Shown here: positions 1 through 9,073 of the stretch, piece after piece | Layout: every line of letters starts with the position of its first letter | Numbering within the stretch: position 1 is the stretch's first letter | DNA from: Gibbula magus | Taxonomy: Eukaryota > Mollusca > Gastropoda > Trochida > Trochidae | Assembly (NCBI GenBank): GCA_936450465.1 | Contig: OW388293.1 | Coordinates: 42,862,982-42,926,981, forward strand | Length of the DNA stretch: 64,000 nucleotides | Direction: 5' to 3' | The notes under the pieces: model-generated | What the model was told of the DNA's origin: nothing | The model's database searches: none | The model's input: only the letters and a program-made list of their open reading frames with translations | Made by a program: the position numbers and the translations under genes

Positions 1-196
1 GACGTCACAGACGTCGAAATACACATGTGCTCATATCAATAATATTAACTCGGTAATTTTTCAACCATATGGGTAATAAAATACAATATGACCAATACAA
101 TGTTAATACTCTCTGTATAATGAACAAGATAGTGAATGCAAAAGTAATGCTATGAGATGAAGATTGATATTGATAAAGAATAGAAATGTCCCATAC

Positions 197-388
197 CTTC
201 AAGACTGTAGTACACCTGTTGTTCATCCCACACTGCGAAGTCCCCCGCCAAATCGATGGCGAAAGGGTTGTTTTCTGTACCCATGTTCACAACATAAGAC
301 TTAGATGTAACTATAACACTAGGCGCTGTGTTGAACACGACGCGAAAGGTGATGCTAGCACTCCGAGCCATCCTGTCGTTTTCAGAAG
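197..388 (-). CDS. Exon 4 of the secreted EGF-domain protein (gene continues past base 1)
   Basis: The exon lies between acceptor GTTGTCAG|CTTCTG and donor GAAG|GTATGG, phase 1 at both ends. It encodes about 64 residues of alternating hydrophobic and polar sequence without Cys, with runs such as SASITFRVVF and DLAGDFAVWD that look like beta strands of an extracellular domain. Residues and reading frame continue naturally from exon 3. Its acceptor sits directly at the edge of a 29-bp minisatellite that copies the splice-site sequence. No stop codon precedes the donor, so the gene goes on to the left of the window. Confidence 0.7.
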
Positions 389-389
389 C

Positions 390-1920
390 TGACAACGTGA
401 CCTAGAGATACAATCAAAGCTGACATTCACCTAGAGATACAATCAAAGTTGACATTCACCTAGAGAAACAATCGAAGTTGACATTCACCTAGAGAAACAA
501 TCGAAGTTGACAGTCTCCTAGATATACAATCAAAGTTGACAACGTGACCTAGAGAAACAATGAAAGCTGACAGTCACCTAGAGATACAATCAAATCTGAC
601 AGTCACCTAGAGATACAATCAAAGCTGACATTCACCTAGAGATACGATACAATCAAAGTTGACATTCACCTAGAGATACAATCAAAGCTGACAGTCACCT
701 AGAGATACAATCAAAGTTGACAACGTCACCTAGAGAAACAATCAAAGCTAACATTCATCTAGAGATACAATCAAAGCTGACAGTCATCTAGAGATACAAT
801 CAAAGCTGACACAGTCACCTAGAGAAATAATCAAAGCTGACAGTCACCTATAGATACAATCAAATCTGACAGTCACCTAGAGAAACAATGAAAGCTGACA
901 GTCACCTAGAGATACAATCAAAGCTGACATTCACCTAGAGAATCATCAAAGTTGACATTCACCTAGAGATACAATCAAAGTTGACATTCACCTAGAGATA
1001 CAATCAAAGTTGACAGTCACCTAGAGATACAATCAAAGTTGACAACGTCACCTAGAGAAACAATCAAAGCTGACAGTCACCTAGAGATACAATCAAAGTT
1101 GACATTCACCTAGAGAAATAATCAAAGCTGACAGTCACCTAGAGATACAATCAAATCTGACAGTCACCTAGAGATACAATCAAAGCTGACAGTCACCTAG
1201 AGAAACAATGAAAGCTGACAGTCACCTAGAGATACAATCAAAGCTGACATTCACCTAGAGAAACAATCAAAGTTGACATTCACCTAGAGATACAATCAAA
1301 GTTGACATTCACCTAGAGATACAATCAAAGCTGACAGTCTCCTAGATATACAATCAAATCTGACAGTCACCTAGAGATACAATCAAAGCTGACATTCACC
1401 TAGAGATACAATCAAAGTTGACAGTCACCTAGAGATACAATCAAAGTTGACATTCACCTAGAGATACAATCAAAGCTGACAGTCACCTAGAGATACAATC
1501 AAAGTTGACAACGTCACCTAGAGAAACAATCAAAGCTAACATTCATCTAGAGATACAATCAAAGCTGACAGTCATCTAGAGATACAATCAAAGCTGACAC
1601 AGTCACCTAGAGAAATAATCAAAGCTGACAGTCACCTAGAGATACAATCAAATCTGACAGTCACCTAGAGAAACAATGAAAGCTGACATTCACCTAGAGA
1701 TACAATCAAAGTTGACATTCACCTAGAGATACAATCAAAGTTGACATTCACCTAGAGATACAATCAAAGTTGACATTCACCTAGAGAAACAATCAAAGTT
1801 GACATTCACCTACAGATACAATCAAAGTTGACATTCACCTAGAGAAACAATCGAAGTTGACAGTCTCCTAGATATACAATCACATCTAACAATGTCACCA
1901 ATAGAAACTAGAGCAGCTGA
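390..1920. repeat. 29-bp minisatellite, about 50 units, in the last visible intron
   Basis: The tandem unit is about CACCTAGAGATACAATCAAA plus GCTGACAGT, with variants (GTTGAC/GCTGAC, ATTCA/AGTCA/AACGTCA, GATAC/GAAAC/GAAAT). There is higher-order structure: a distinctive run of variants at about 722-900 (AACGTCA, AACATTCAT, CACAGTCA, GAAATAAT) recurs in the same order at about 1510-1686, roughly 790 bp later, so larger blocks were duplicated. Units decay into diverged copies between 1870 and 2000. The left end abuts the acceptor of exon 4 at 389/388. Confidence 0.95.
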
Positions 1921-2406
1921 CAAGGTCACCTATGATTGTGACTTGGAAACAGAAACATTCAAAGCTTAAAAGGTCACCTGAAATGTTTACTAAGTAATCA
2001 AAGTTGACACGATGCAATGAGACACGATTTCAGCTTTCGGGGCGTTTAGTCTTTGACAAGAAGTCGACTATAGGTTTTAAAGGTGTGGCCCTGAAGCCAA
2101 TACCATTCGTCTAGCAATTACAGCATCTACCATGATAATACGCATGTGCCACTGATCCTGTACACATCGCTTTAGCTTTGTTTGGTATTCATCTCTTAAG
2201 AAGAATTGAACAATTGGTTAACACGATGTGGCACTTTGGTCCCTTTTCACGAGATCTACACTCATAATTAACTTTTAACTTCGATATACCAGAGCACAGA
2301 GGACTTTTAGTTCTCTAGTGCATGAGACTCTTTGGAAAATGCATAAAGGTTTCGCGGACAGACGGTTGCACTAACGGACTCCATTGAGCGATGTAAGTCT
2401 GATGCA
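1921..2406. other. Intronic sequence with decayed minisatellite units
   Basis: The first ~90 bases are diverged relatives of the neighbouring 29-bp unit (GTCACC, AGCTGAC, CAAAGTTGAC). The rest is unique AT-rich intron DNA with no open frame of interest. Confidence 0.5.
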
Positions 2407-2514
2407 CGGGACGATAAGGGGTGGAATCCGTCTACCGGATCCTCCCAAAAAAGGTGGATCCGAAAGAATTCGGCAGGATCCGGCTAGTCGGATCCCAACT
2501 CTTTTCGTCCTGTG
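2405..2514. mobile_element. Fold-back MITE, copy 1 (GGGACGATAAGGGGTGGAAT family)
   Basis: The termini are inverted: CGGGACGATAAGGGGTGGAA at the left and, as reverse complement, CAGGACGAAAAGAGTTGGGA at the right. Internal GGATCC/GAATTC/CGGATC blocks are also partly palindromic. It lies about 25 nt inside the intron after the exon 3 donor. Relatives occur at 14650-14740 and 61684-61747. It codes for nothing and would depend on a transposase supplied elsewhere. Confidence 0.6.
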
Positions 2515-2539
2515 ATGACCTTTAACAAATTGTGCATAC

Positions 2540-2818
2540 TCACATCCAGCTCGGATTTATCTGGAAAGTTGTCCTTATTGAACGTCTTGTTAATTGCAAT
2601 GCAAGTTTGCCATTCTGTGTAGTCGATCTTCAAACAGAACAAATTCGAGACGTCTTCCTTTTTTATCTCGAAATCGAGACTGCTGTCGATGTCGTGACAA
2701 TACGAGGTGTTGGAGGTGTAGTACATGTCCAAACACGCAACATGTGTGTCCCTATCTTTCAGGTTCAACGTGTAGTTTACATGATGGACACCAGGGAGGC
2801 AGTGGGGCGCTGTTAGAT
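2540..2818 (-). CDS. Exon 3 of the secreted EGF-domain protein
   Basis: Acceptor TTTCACAG|ATCT joins exon 2 in phase to read D-L-T-A-P-H-C. The exon encodes about 92 residues with six Cys, several N-x-S/T glycosylation sequons (NYT, NTS, NKT) and no hydrophobic segment, consistent with an extracellular domain. Two overlapping donors exist: GAT|GTGAGT (exon end 2544, phase 0) and GTGA|GTATGC (exon end 2540, phase 1). Only the second keeps the frame open into exon 4, because phase 0 hits a stop within exon 4, so it was chosen. A missing small exon between the two would be the alternative. The domain was not recognised; a ZP-like fold after EGF is one possibility but is not shown by the sequence. 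Confidence 0.7.
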
Positions 2819-3496
2819 CTGTGAAAGTGGTTCAATCTTTGAACAGTCAATACCATTTAGAGTTTGATTACATACATGATTTATAACAAAAACGACAAGA
2901 TTTCGAAGTATATAGTTACGTTTTAGGGAATGTTCTTTATGAATGATCTAGTCTGTATTGTGTAAATGCTTAGTACTGTATAGTGCATAGAAGGAAGCAA
3001 ATTCTACTGCACAATTGTCAAATGAAAACACCGAGGAAACATTAGCTCTCCATGGCAGTAAGGTGCAGTGTGATCCGCTTCAGTGGAACGAAACCAGTGA
3101 GGTGGTGAAATAAAACCTATACAATACGATATAAACAATAACATTTGCTCGAGTAACCAATAAATCTTACTTAATCGTCACAATTAAAAGAACGTCCGAT
3201 GCGGCGAGATTAAATACAACGGTATCGTATATCGGGATAGCGTGTGCAGAACACCAATGTAGCAGAACAAAACTTGATGATTGATGTAACATGGTACAGT
3301 GGTATTAATGAACAATTACATCATTCGCGACAACCTGTATCCTCCATTTACCTACAAAATGTATGACATTGCCATGCTGTATCCCCCGTGACATATATAT
3401 ACATTGACGTTGATGGAATAAGATACGTCTTCAAATTTGGTTATTTTATCACGTACATCTGCCTTCTGAACCGTGCATGTTACATGGAGTACATAC
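2819..3496. other. Intron 2 of the EGF-domain gene
   Basis: About 680 bp between the exon 2 donor (3496) and exon 3 acceptor (2819). It is AT-rich without repeats that I could recognise. Confidence 0.6.
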
Positions 3497-3622
3497 CACT
3501 TGTGTCCTGATCGTCGACACACTTGTATATGTTGTTCCGATAGTCCACCAGCACACATCTCTCGTTGTTAGTGCAGATTCTCCCACCACACATGCCTTCC
3601 TTCTGAATCTCACAGCGGGAAC
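3497..3622 (-). CDS. Exon 2 of the secreted EGF-domain protein
   Basis: The 126-nt exon lies between acceptor GTTGCAG|GTTCCC and donor AAGTG|GTATGT, phase 1 at both ends, so it could be skipped or duplicated without a frameshift, as is common for extracellular modules. It finishes the EGF repeat (SRCE) and adds a compact Cys-rich stretch, CGGRICTNNERC followed by YKC. That stretch looks like a second small disulfide module, possibly EGF-related, but no family could be fixed. The intron to exon 1 is about 3.5 kb and filled with repeats. The intron to exon 3 is about 680 bp. Confidence 0.8.
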
Positions 3623-4299
3623 CTGCAACAGCAGCTGCAGTGTCTATACGTCAGTTTATGATATACCTGGCAGTTATATATATGGTACAGTCAATATGTG
3701 TCAACTTTGTATGCTTGTTCTTACTGCGTTGAACATATAGCCATTTCTTTCACTGCAATGATACTTACGAGAGCGCACAATTTGTTTTTCATCGTGACAC
3801 TAATACGCTTCCGTAAAATCATGTTATTTCGAAGTGCCGTCTTGATTTTCAAAAAAAAAGTATTGTTCACTTGAAATGTTTTGGAGGGAATATTGTCTTT
3901 CCGTTACTGCTTCCTTAGTGTCCATTTCGTTAGTGATAGATTGCGAATATACTGTTACAGTTAGTTTCAAATAATTATAATTATTTGCACATTATTTTTC
4001 TCAGATTTGCCATTTATTTTTAAAGATTATTCAATATTGTGTTACGTTAGATGGTCAAACATCCCATTACACGACCCGACAGGCCGCATGCATAGAAACG
4101 GTTATCCGTATTGGTAGAAAATGGGGCGACGTATAAAGGGAGGATTTTATGGAACTCTTCAGTGTGAGAGATAGATTTGTAGGTGTCATGCGATTTTGAG
4201 AGTTCAGACAAATTGTGGACCATTCCGTCATAGTGTTCCATTCAAAACTATATTATTTGGTTATTAGTTATCGCTACGTCAGTCAGAACACTTGTACCA

Positions 4300-5712
4300 C
4301 ATTCGAGCGGCCATTTTCATGTGAACATTTTAAAATGGCTAAACTGAAAAACGTACATTCGTTGTAGAACTCTTTTTTATTAATTCAGGAGTATTATTTA
4401 GCCATTGGTAACACTTATTAACCTTTTTGTGAGAACACTTTATTTCAATTCATTAGGAATAGCGTTCTCCAACACCTTAGGATAGGGTTTGGAGACAACT
4501 GACAACACAAAACTTTGTTAGGCATTGTAAGGGGTCCTGGTATAGGATTGAACACATGACAAAAGTTATATTTTTTGCTTAAATGAGGCACATTCTTATC
4601 TATTTGATATGTTTATATATATTGTGTACTTGGTCTCAGATTGTTTTACAAAAAGTTTGCTTTGAAATCGAATAAGCATTATTTCAGATCTGAAAAAGGA
4701 GTAAGCACATACTACGAGTCGAGTCACCATTCCTGTTCACATTTACAAAGTTCTTATTTAGAAGTCATACCTCATTTCACTTCATTAAAAATGTGATTGG
4801 AATTATATGTAATTAAATGAAATGGATAATGGATAAACAACCTCATTTATTTTTAGAAATAGATTTCATAATGTGTTTGTTCACTGGCTTATAAACGGTT
4901 TGAAAGGTGCAAGTTAAACTGGTATAAATGCCGGAGCATGTCGACGGCATTTATACTACAGTTTAACTTGAACTTTCAAACCGTTTATAAGCCAGTGAAC
5001 AAACACATTATTAAATCTATTTCTTATAAATTCAAACTTTGAATTTTTTAGCGATTTCTAATCAGTAAAAAACTTTTGAATATAAAAAATCTCTGCAAAA
5101 AGTGTACAGTGCATGCTAAAACAAATGTTTTTTTTAGTATTGTCTTACATCAGGCACTAAGCTCCGTCGCAAAACGTAGTTCACAGGAAATATGATTAAC
5201 ATATTTAATTTTTGGTTCTAACATGCTGTTTTAATCAAACTTTCAATCAACCTACAATTAGAATTCACGTTGTAAGGTTTTTAAAAAGTTTAATCAAGAA
5301 AAGAGCATGTGATAGCAGTGTAATAATTGCGCAATGATACAGTGATAAAGAAGTACTGCAGGTTATTTTTTTTTAAACGTCAAGAGTATGAAGGTTATCC
5401 TTTTCAGCTGTCAATCTTGTGTTTATGAGAATGTATACCAGTCACGTGACCTTGTTTAATCCAATCAGCAGAGAGAATATTGCTTAAATTTCAAAGTCTG
5501 AATTTATTCATAATTAATTGTTCTTATTTCACTTCAACCTACAACATACCACTCAAATTAGTTATATGTAATTAGATGTATACATCTCATATCAGCGAAC
5601 AGGTAAATATGTCTTACCAATGGCTAAATAATACTCCCGAATCAATAAAAAAGATTTCTACAACGAATGTACATTTTTCGGTTTAGCCATGCGAGTCCAT
5701 TTCCCTTCGAGT
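4300..5712. repeat. Outer inverted repeat around a fold-back element
   Basis: The left arm (about 4305-4412) reads GGCCATTTT...TGGCTAAACTG...GTACATTCGTTGTAGAA...ATTTAGCCATTGGTAA. The right arm (about 5620-5712) is its reverse complement with modest divergence (TTACCAATGGCTAAATAATA ... TTCTACAACGAATGTACATT ... GGTTTAGCCA). The same segment occurs at 44634-44725 in direct orientation. It looks like two head-to-head copies of one MITE family, or one long fold-back transposon. Confidence 0.65.
4857..5023. repeat. ~75-bp-arm palindrome inside the fold-back element
   Basis: The left arm 4857-4932 and right arm 4948-5023 are almost exact reverse complements (for example TGTTTGTTCACTGGCTTATA against TATAAGCCAGTGAACAAACA), separated by only about 15 bases centred on GGAGCATGTCGACGG. 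As single strand it would form a very stable hairpin. Confidence 0.85.
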
Positions 5713-5879
5713 GGCCATCGGCTGTAGCGATGGTGGAGTCTACTAACGCCTACAGGGACGATCGCCTACAGTCTTAAACAAACAAGTTTATGCACCAGTG
5801 GTTCTGATTTTTACATCCTTCAACCTTTCATCAAAGTGGAATGACCCGTTATTTAGTGGACTAATGACTACAGTTAAAA

Positions 5880-6155
5880 CAAAAATGTGTGAAATATTGA
5901 ACTTCGTGACATTTTGGTTTTGAAAAAGATATTTTGCATTAAGTGAAATATTGACTTTTGTGAGAGTTTAACTTAAATAAAATGTTGACTTTGAAAAAGA
6001 TTTTTTGAATTTAGTGAAATGTTGACTTTGATCAGGTATTGACTTTGATGAAATGTTGACTTTGGAAATATTTATTGACTTTTGTGAAAGTTTAACTTAA
6101 ATAAAATGTTGACTTTGAAAAAGATTTTTTGAATTTAGTGAAATGTTGACTTTGA
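5880..6155 (-). repeat. GTCAA-type satellite block (minus orientation)
   Basis: Repeats of TGAAATGTTGACTTTG, GAAAAAGATTTTTTGAATTTA and TTGACTTTTGTGAAAGTTTA. A stretch of about 70 bases (AGTTTAACTTAAATAAAATG ... GTGAAATGTTGACTTTG) is repeated within the block. It is the reverse complement of the unit that fills 19850-21060. Confidence 0.8.
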
Positions 6156-6159
6156 CTAC

Positions 6160-6495
6160 TGTAGGCATAAGTGCACACTGATTGGAACAGTTCACTTGTG
6201 TGCAGGTAAGCGTATCGCTGTCACAACTCAAACTGTAGCTATTAATCCCCGTAGGCAATTGTCACTGTAGGCGTTATTACACCTAACCGTAGCGATACCT
6301 ATTGCTATACCTGTCGCTTTATACGTCGCACCATTTTATTTCAATAGGGATAACCTTTTTCTATGGATGCAGGCTGATCGGATCGTGTAACGCGATGTCT
6401 TACCCTCTAACATAACAATATATTGTTTAAACTGTAAAGTATATGGCAAATTTGAGAAAACAAAATACAGCTACAGCGTCTATAAAGCTTTTTAA
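6160..6495. mobile_element. MITE-family fragment, right half
   Basis: The stretch TCGCACCATTTTATTTCAAT...GGGATAACCTTTTTCTATGG...GGCAAATTTGAGAAAACAAA...GCTACAGCG matches the right half of the element at 44572-45023 with many small differences. With 5600-5710 it forms a copy of that family interrupted by the satellite block at 5880-6155. Confidence 0.55.
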
Positions 6496-7128
6496 CGATC
6501 ATATATACGATCATATACTTAAACATCATATCATATACACAATATTTTTTATGGGCATTCTAGAAAGTGGAGTGATGAAGAATGAAGAACAATTTGATGG
6601 ATACACAACTTCTTTATTCTATGTCGAAACGTCGCCTACATAGAATAAATAAGTTGGGTATTCATAAAATTGTTCTTCATATACACGAGAGTTTACATAC
6701 ACTATACGTGTATACATGTGTTTAATACAATTGTGATAAACGCTAGATGTGATTAAGTGGTCCAGGCTTTATAGAAGTCTCCTACGAACGAGATAGTATC
6801 ACAATTTTATTTTCATCGTGACACTAATACGCTTCCGTAGATACTTGTTCTCATAGGACATGTTTCATTCATATATATTTCACTAATTATATTCATTTAA
6901 AATATCATCACCTTCAGTATATTGCTTTCTAAGGTATTTGATAAATTGCCGTTTTCGAATTGATTTTTGTTTACCAATACCAATATATCACTACATTTTC
7001 CCCGCTTGAGAGTGATACAACGTTCCTCATTTACTTGAAATTGACAAATATATATAAAACTCTGCCAGTATATCCATAGAGACGCTGTTTCCCCATTAAC
7101 AACTGACAATACAAGGTGATCACCTTAC

Positions 7129-7366
7129 CGTTGTATCCCTTGGGGCAGTGACAGACCGCTTCCCCCATGCCAGGATCAGAACTGCATTCTACCTCTTCAT
7201 CGAGGTTCAACTCATGACATGTTCCACCGTTCAGACACGGATTGGTCAGGTTACACAAGGAAAAATGGTTTGTTTCAAGTGTCGGAGGCACAGACTGTGT
7301 TGAGGTTGTAACGCTCTCGCTGCTTCCACAATGAAGCAGAACCAGAAATATATACACCAACATCAT
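7129..7366 (-). CDS. Exon 1 of a secreted EGF-domain protein
   Basis: This is the first coding exon of a spliced minus-strand gene. It starts at a true ATG (7366), directly followed by a second Met codon. Residues 1-17 are a hydrophobic signal peptide (MMLVYIFLVLLHCGSSES), so the product should enter the secretory pathway. A Thr/Ser/Pro-rich linker follows, and then an EGF-like module with the order C-x5-C-x5-C and a closing C-x-C-P-K-G-Y-N. The exon ends in phase 1 at AACG|GTAAGG (donor G at 7128). Joined to exon 2 it reads GYNGSRCE, the classic end of an EGF repeat, so the splice is well supported. The gene is incomplete here; its specific function is not recognised. EGF plus further Cys-containing domains would suit an extracellular-matrix or shell-matrix-type protein, which is inference. 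Confidence 0.85.
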
Positions 7367-7408
7367 CGCCTCTCAGTTCCAACCTGGAATGCGACCACGA
7401 AATTCGGT

Positions 7409-7417
7409 TTTTAAATA
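7409..7417 (-). promoter_or_regulatory. TATA-like element upstream of the EGF-domain gene
   Basis: On the minus strand TATTTAAAA lies about 45-50 bp before the first ATG. A TATA box there would place transcription start around 7380-7385, giving a leader of about 15-20 nt. This is motif evidence only; AT-rich DNA makes chance matches likely. Confidence 0.3.
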
Positions 7418-7475
7418 ACTATGAAAACATGTTTGTTGAAACATCAACGTATATTGGGTTATAAAATAATGAAAC

Positions 7476-7496
7476 ACTCTCTCTCTCTCTCTCTCC
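7476..7496. repeat. (CT)n microsatellite
   Basis: About ten CT dinucleotides just upstream of the EGF-domain gene. Confidence 0.9.
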
Positions 7497-7499
7497 ACC

Positions 7500-8730
7500 A
7501 ACCATATCAATCCATCGTGTAACAAAGCTAATGACCCGGGATATAACTGTTCATGTTCCGTGCAATCTAGAATTCATCACAATCTACAGATTGTGAACTC
7601 AATATCCCTGATTGCTTAACATCTCCAGGTTCTTCTCCAGAGCCTTCAAAAACCTGAGAATTATCATAATTTATAAAAGTTTTCTTGTTTTTACAGGTCT
7701 TACATTGAAACGAGTGGGATAAACTTTCATTACCCATTGTTGTTCTAAACTATACATGTACCTTTGGTCCTACAAATTGTTACACTGCTGTAAGGAATTC
7801 ATCACCAAATAGTAGCTGCAACTCTCTGGGAGTATCGATACAAACGAACATGGAACATGCACTCCTTCGATCTTGATGACTAGCCCCATTATAGCAGTGT
7901 GATTGATTTATTATTATAAAGAAGAAATACATTTAACATGGATAGAGGTCAAAGTGACAATATTTGTTATTGAATACTAAAAATATCTGTTGAAAGAAAA
8001 TTCCTAAGTCCATAATTTCAGAAAGAGCGTGCGAACACAACAAGTCTAGTCACCAAGAAGGAAGTTTGAAGATTGTCCATGAGACAGAGGTACACTAACA
8101 TGACACCCAGGAATGAGGTTGTTGAAGACACGTTTCACTGAACATCAGTGTCAGATAAGATGTTATTAGCTTTTTAACATACATACACTTGACACTCTTG
8201 TATCCTCTTCCGCCTTAAACAGGAGAGCTTATTTAAATACATTTTACTTAATAAACAAGTGTGTTTGATTGAAAGTCGAGATCACAAAAGGTTGCAGTAA
8301 CTCTCATTTTTAAAGAGCCTTTAATTTTTGCCCATGGTACTGTCGATATAAATGAATATAAATATCAGATAGAGAACAAATCGACTTTGTTGTCATTTGT
8401 TTGGGAAAAAAGGATTTTAACAACAGCGTTGAAATCTGAAGATATTGAGATGTAGTAATAGAGAATTAAGTCATATCTAGGCGTAGATTGCTCTCGAACG
8501 ATATGTAAGTGATATAATCCTGTGGTAGAAGGTACAGTCAGTCAGAATATCATCAGATCACTTCTTCATATACTTTTAATACGTAGTTTACATGGAAATC
8601 GTTACAAATGTAAATAACTTTGATATACCTCATTCAAATAATTCGAAAATCGCACATGTTTATACATAGATAATACAAAAATAAACTGCAAACATTCTAG
8701 CTTACATGGTGTTAAAGTTAAAAATCATGT
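7500..8730. other. Non-coding stretch
   Basis: AT-rich intergenic DNA upstream of the EGF-domain gene. No coding region, RNA gene or repeat was recognised. Confidence 0.4.
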
Positions 8731-8731
8731 T

Positions 8732-9073
8732 TTTAAAGGGGCAGTAACTAGTTTTTTTCGCTCAAATAAGTAGATGAAGTGTATTTGAAAAATAATATCA
8801 ATAATAGTAAAACACCTTTCTCTCTTCGGAAAATCAAGTTAGAAAAATAGTATACATGGTTCGGTAAAGCCATGGGACTCGTTTTTGTAATTCGAAATAA
8901 TAAAATGTGGTTACATTAAAATGGCCGCCATGCAATTTTTTATTTATACGCAACACCGTTATTGGTTTGTGTACTAAGATGTTTTACCCTCTAAAGTAAA
9001 TGTGAATGATCCATCATTATATCATTAAAAAATAAAATTTGAAAAAAAAAACGTGCTACAGCCCCTTTTAGTA
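8732..9073. mobile_element. MITE with AAAGGGGC termini
   Basis: The left terminus TTTTAAAGGGGCAGTAAC and right terminus GTGCTACAGCCCCTTTTA are inverted repeats around a non-coding body of about 340 bp. The body shares GTTCGGTAAAGCCATG and ACGTGCTACAG with the elements at 5600-6495 and 44572-45023, so these belong to one family. The right ~75 bp lie inside the tandem duplication that begins near 8996 and so reappear at 10666-10741. Confidence 0.65.

Larger units (their letters stand above)
3623..7128. other. Intron 1 of the EGF-domain gene (repeat-filled)
   Basis: About 3.5 kb. It contains an outer inverted repeat (about 4300-4410 against 5620-5710), a nested perfect-looking palindrome (4857-5023), a GTCAA-type satellite block (5880-6155) and MITE-family sequence up to 6495. 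The phrase CATCGTGACACTAATACGCTTCCGTA occurs in near-identical form at about 3793 and 6814, marking another small dispersed repeat; a shorter relative is at 16750. Confidence 0.6.

Noticed and set aside
390..1920. CRISPR-like array of short direct repeats
   Set aside because: Units are contiguous with no unique spacers, there are no cas genes, and the context is a eukaryotic intron. It is a minisatellite.
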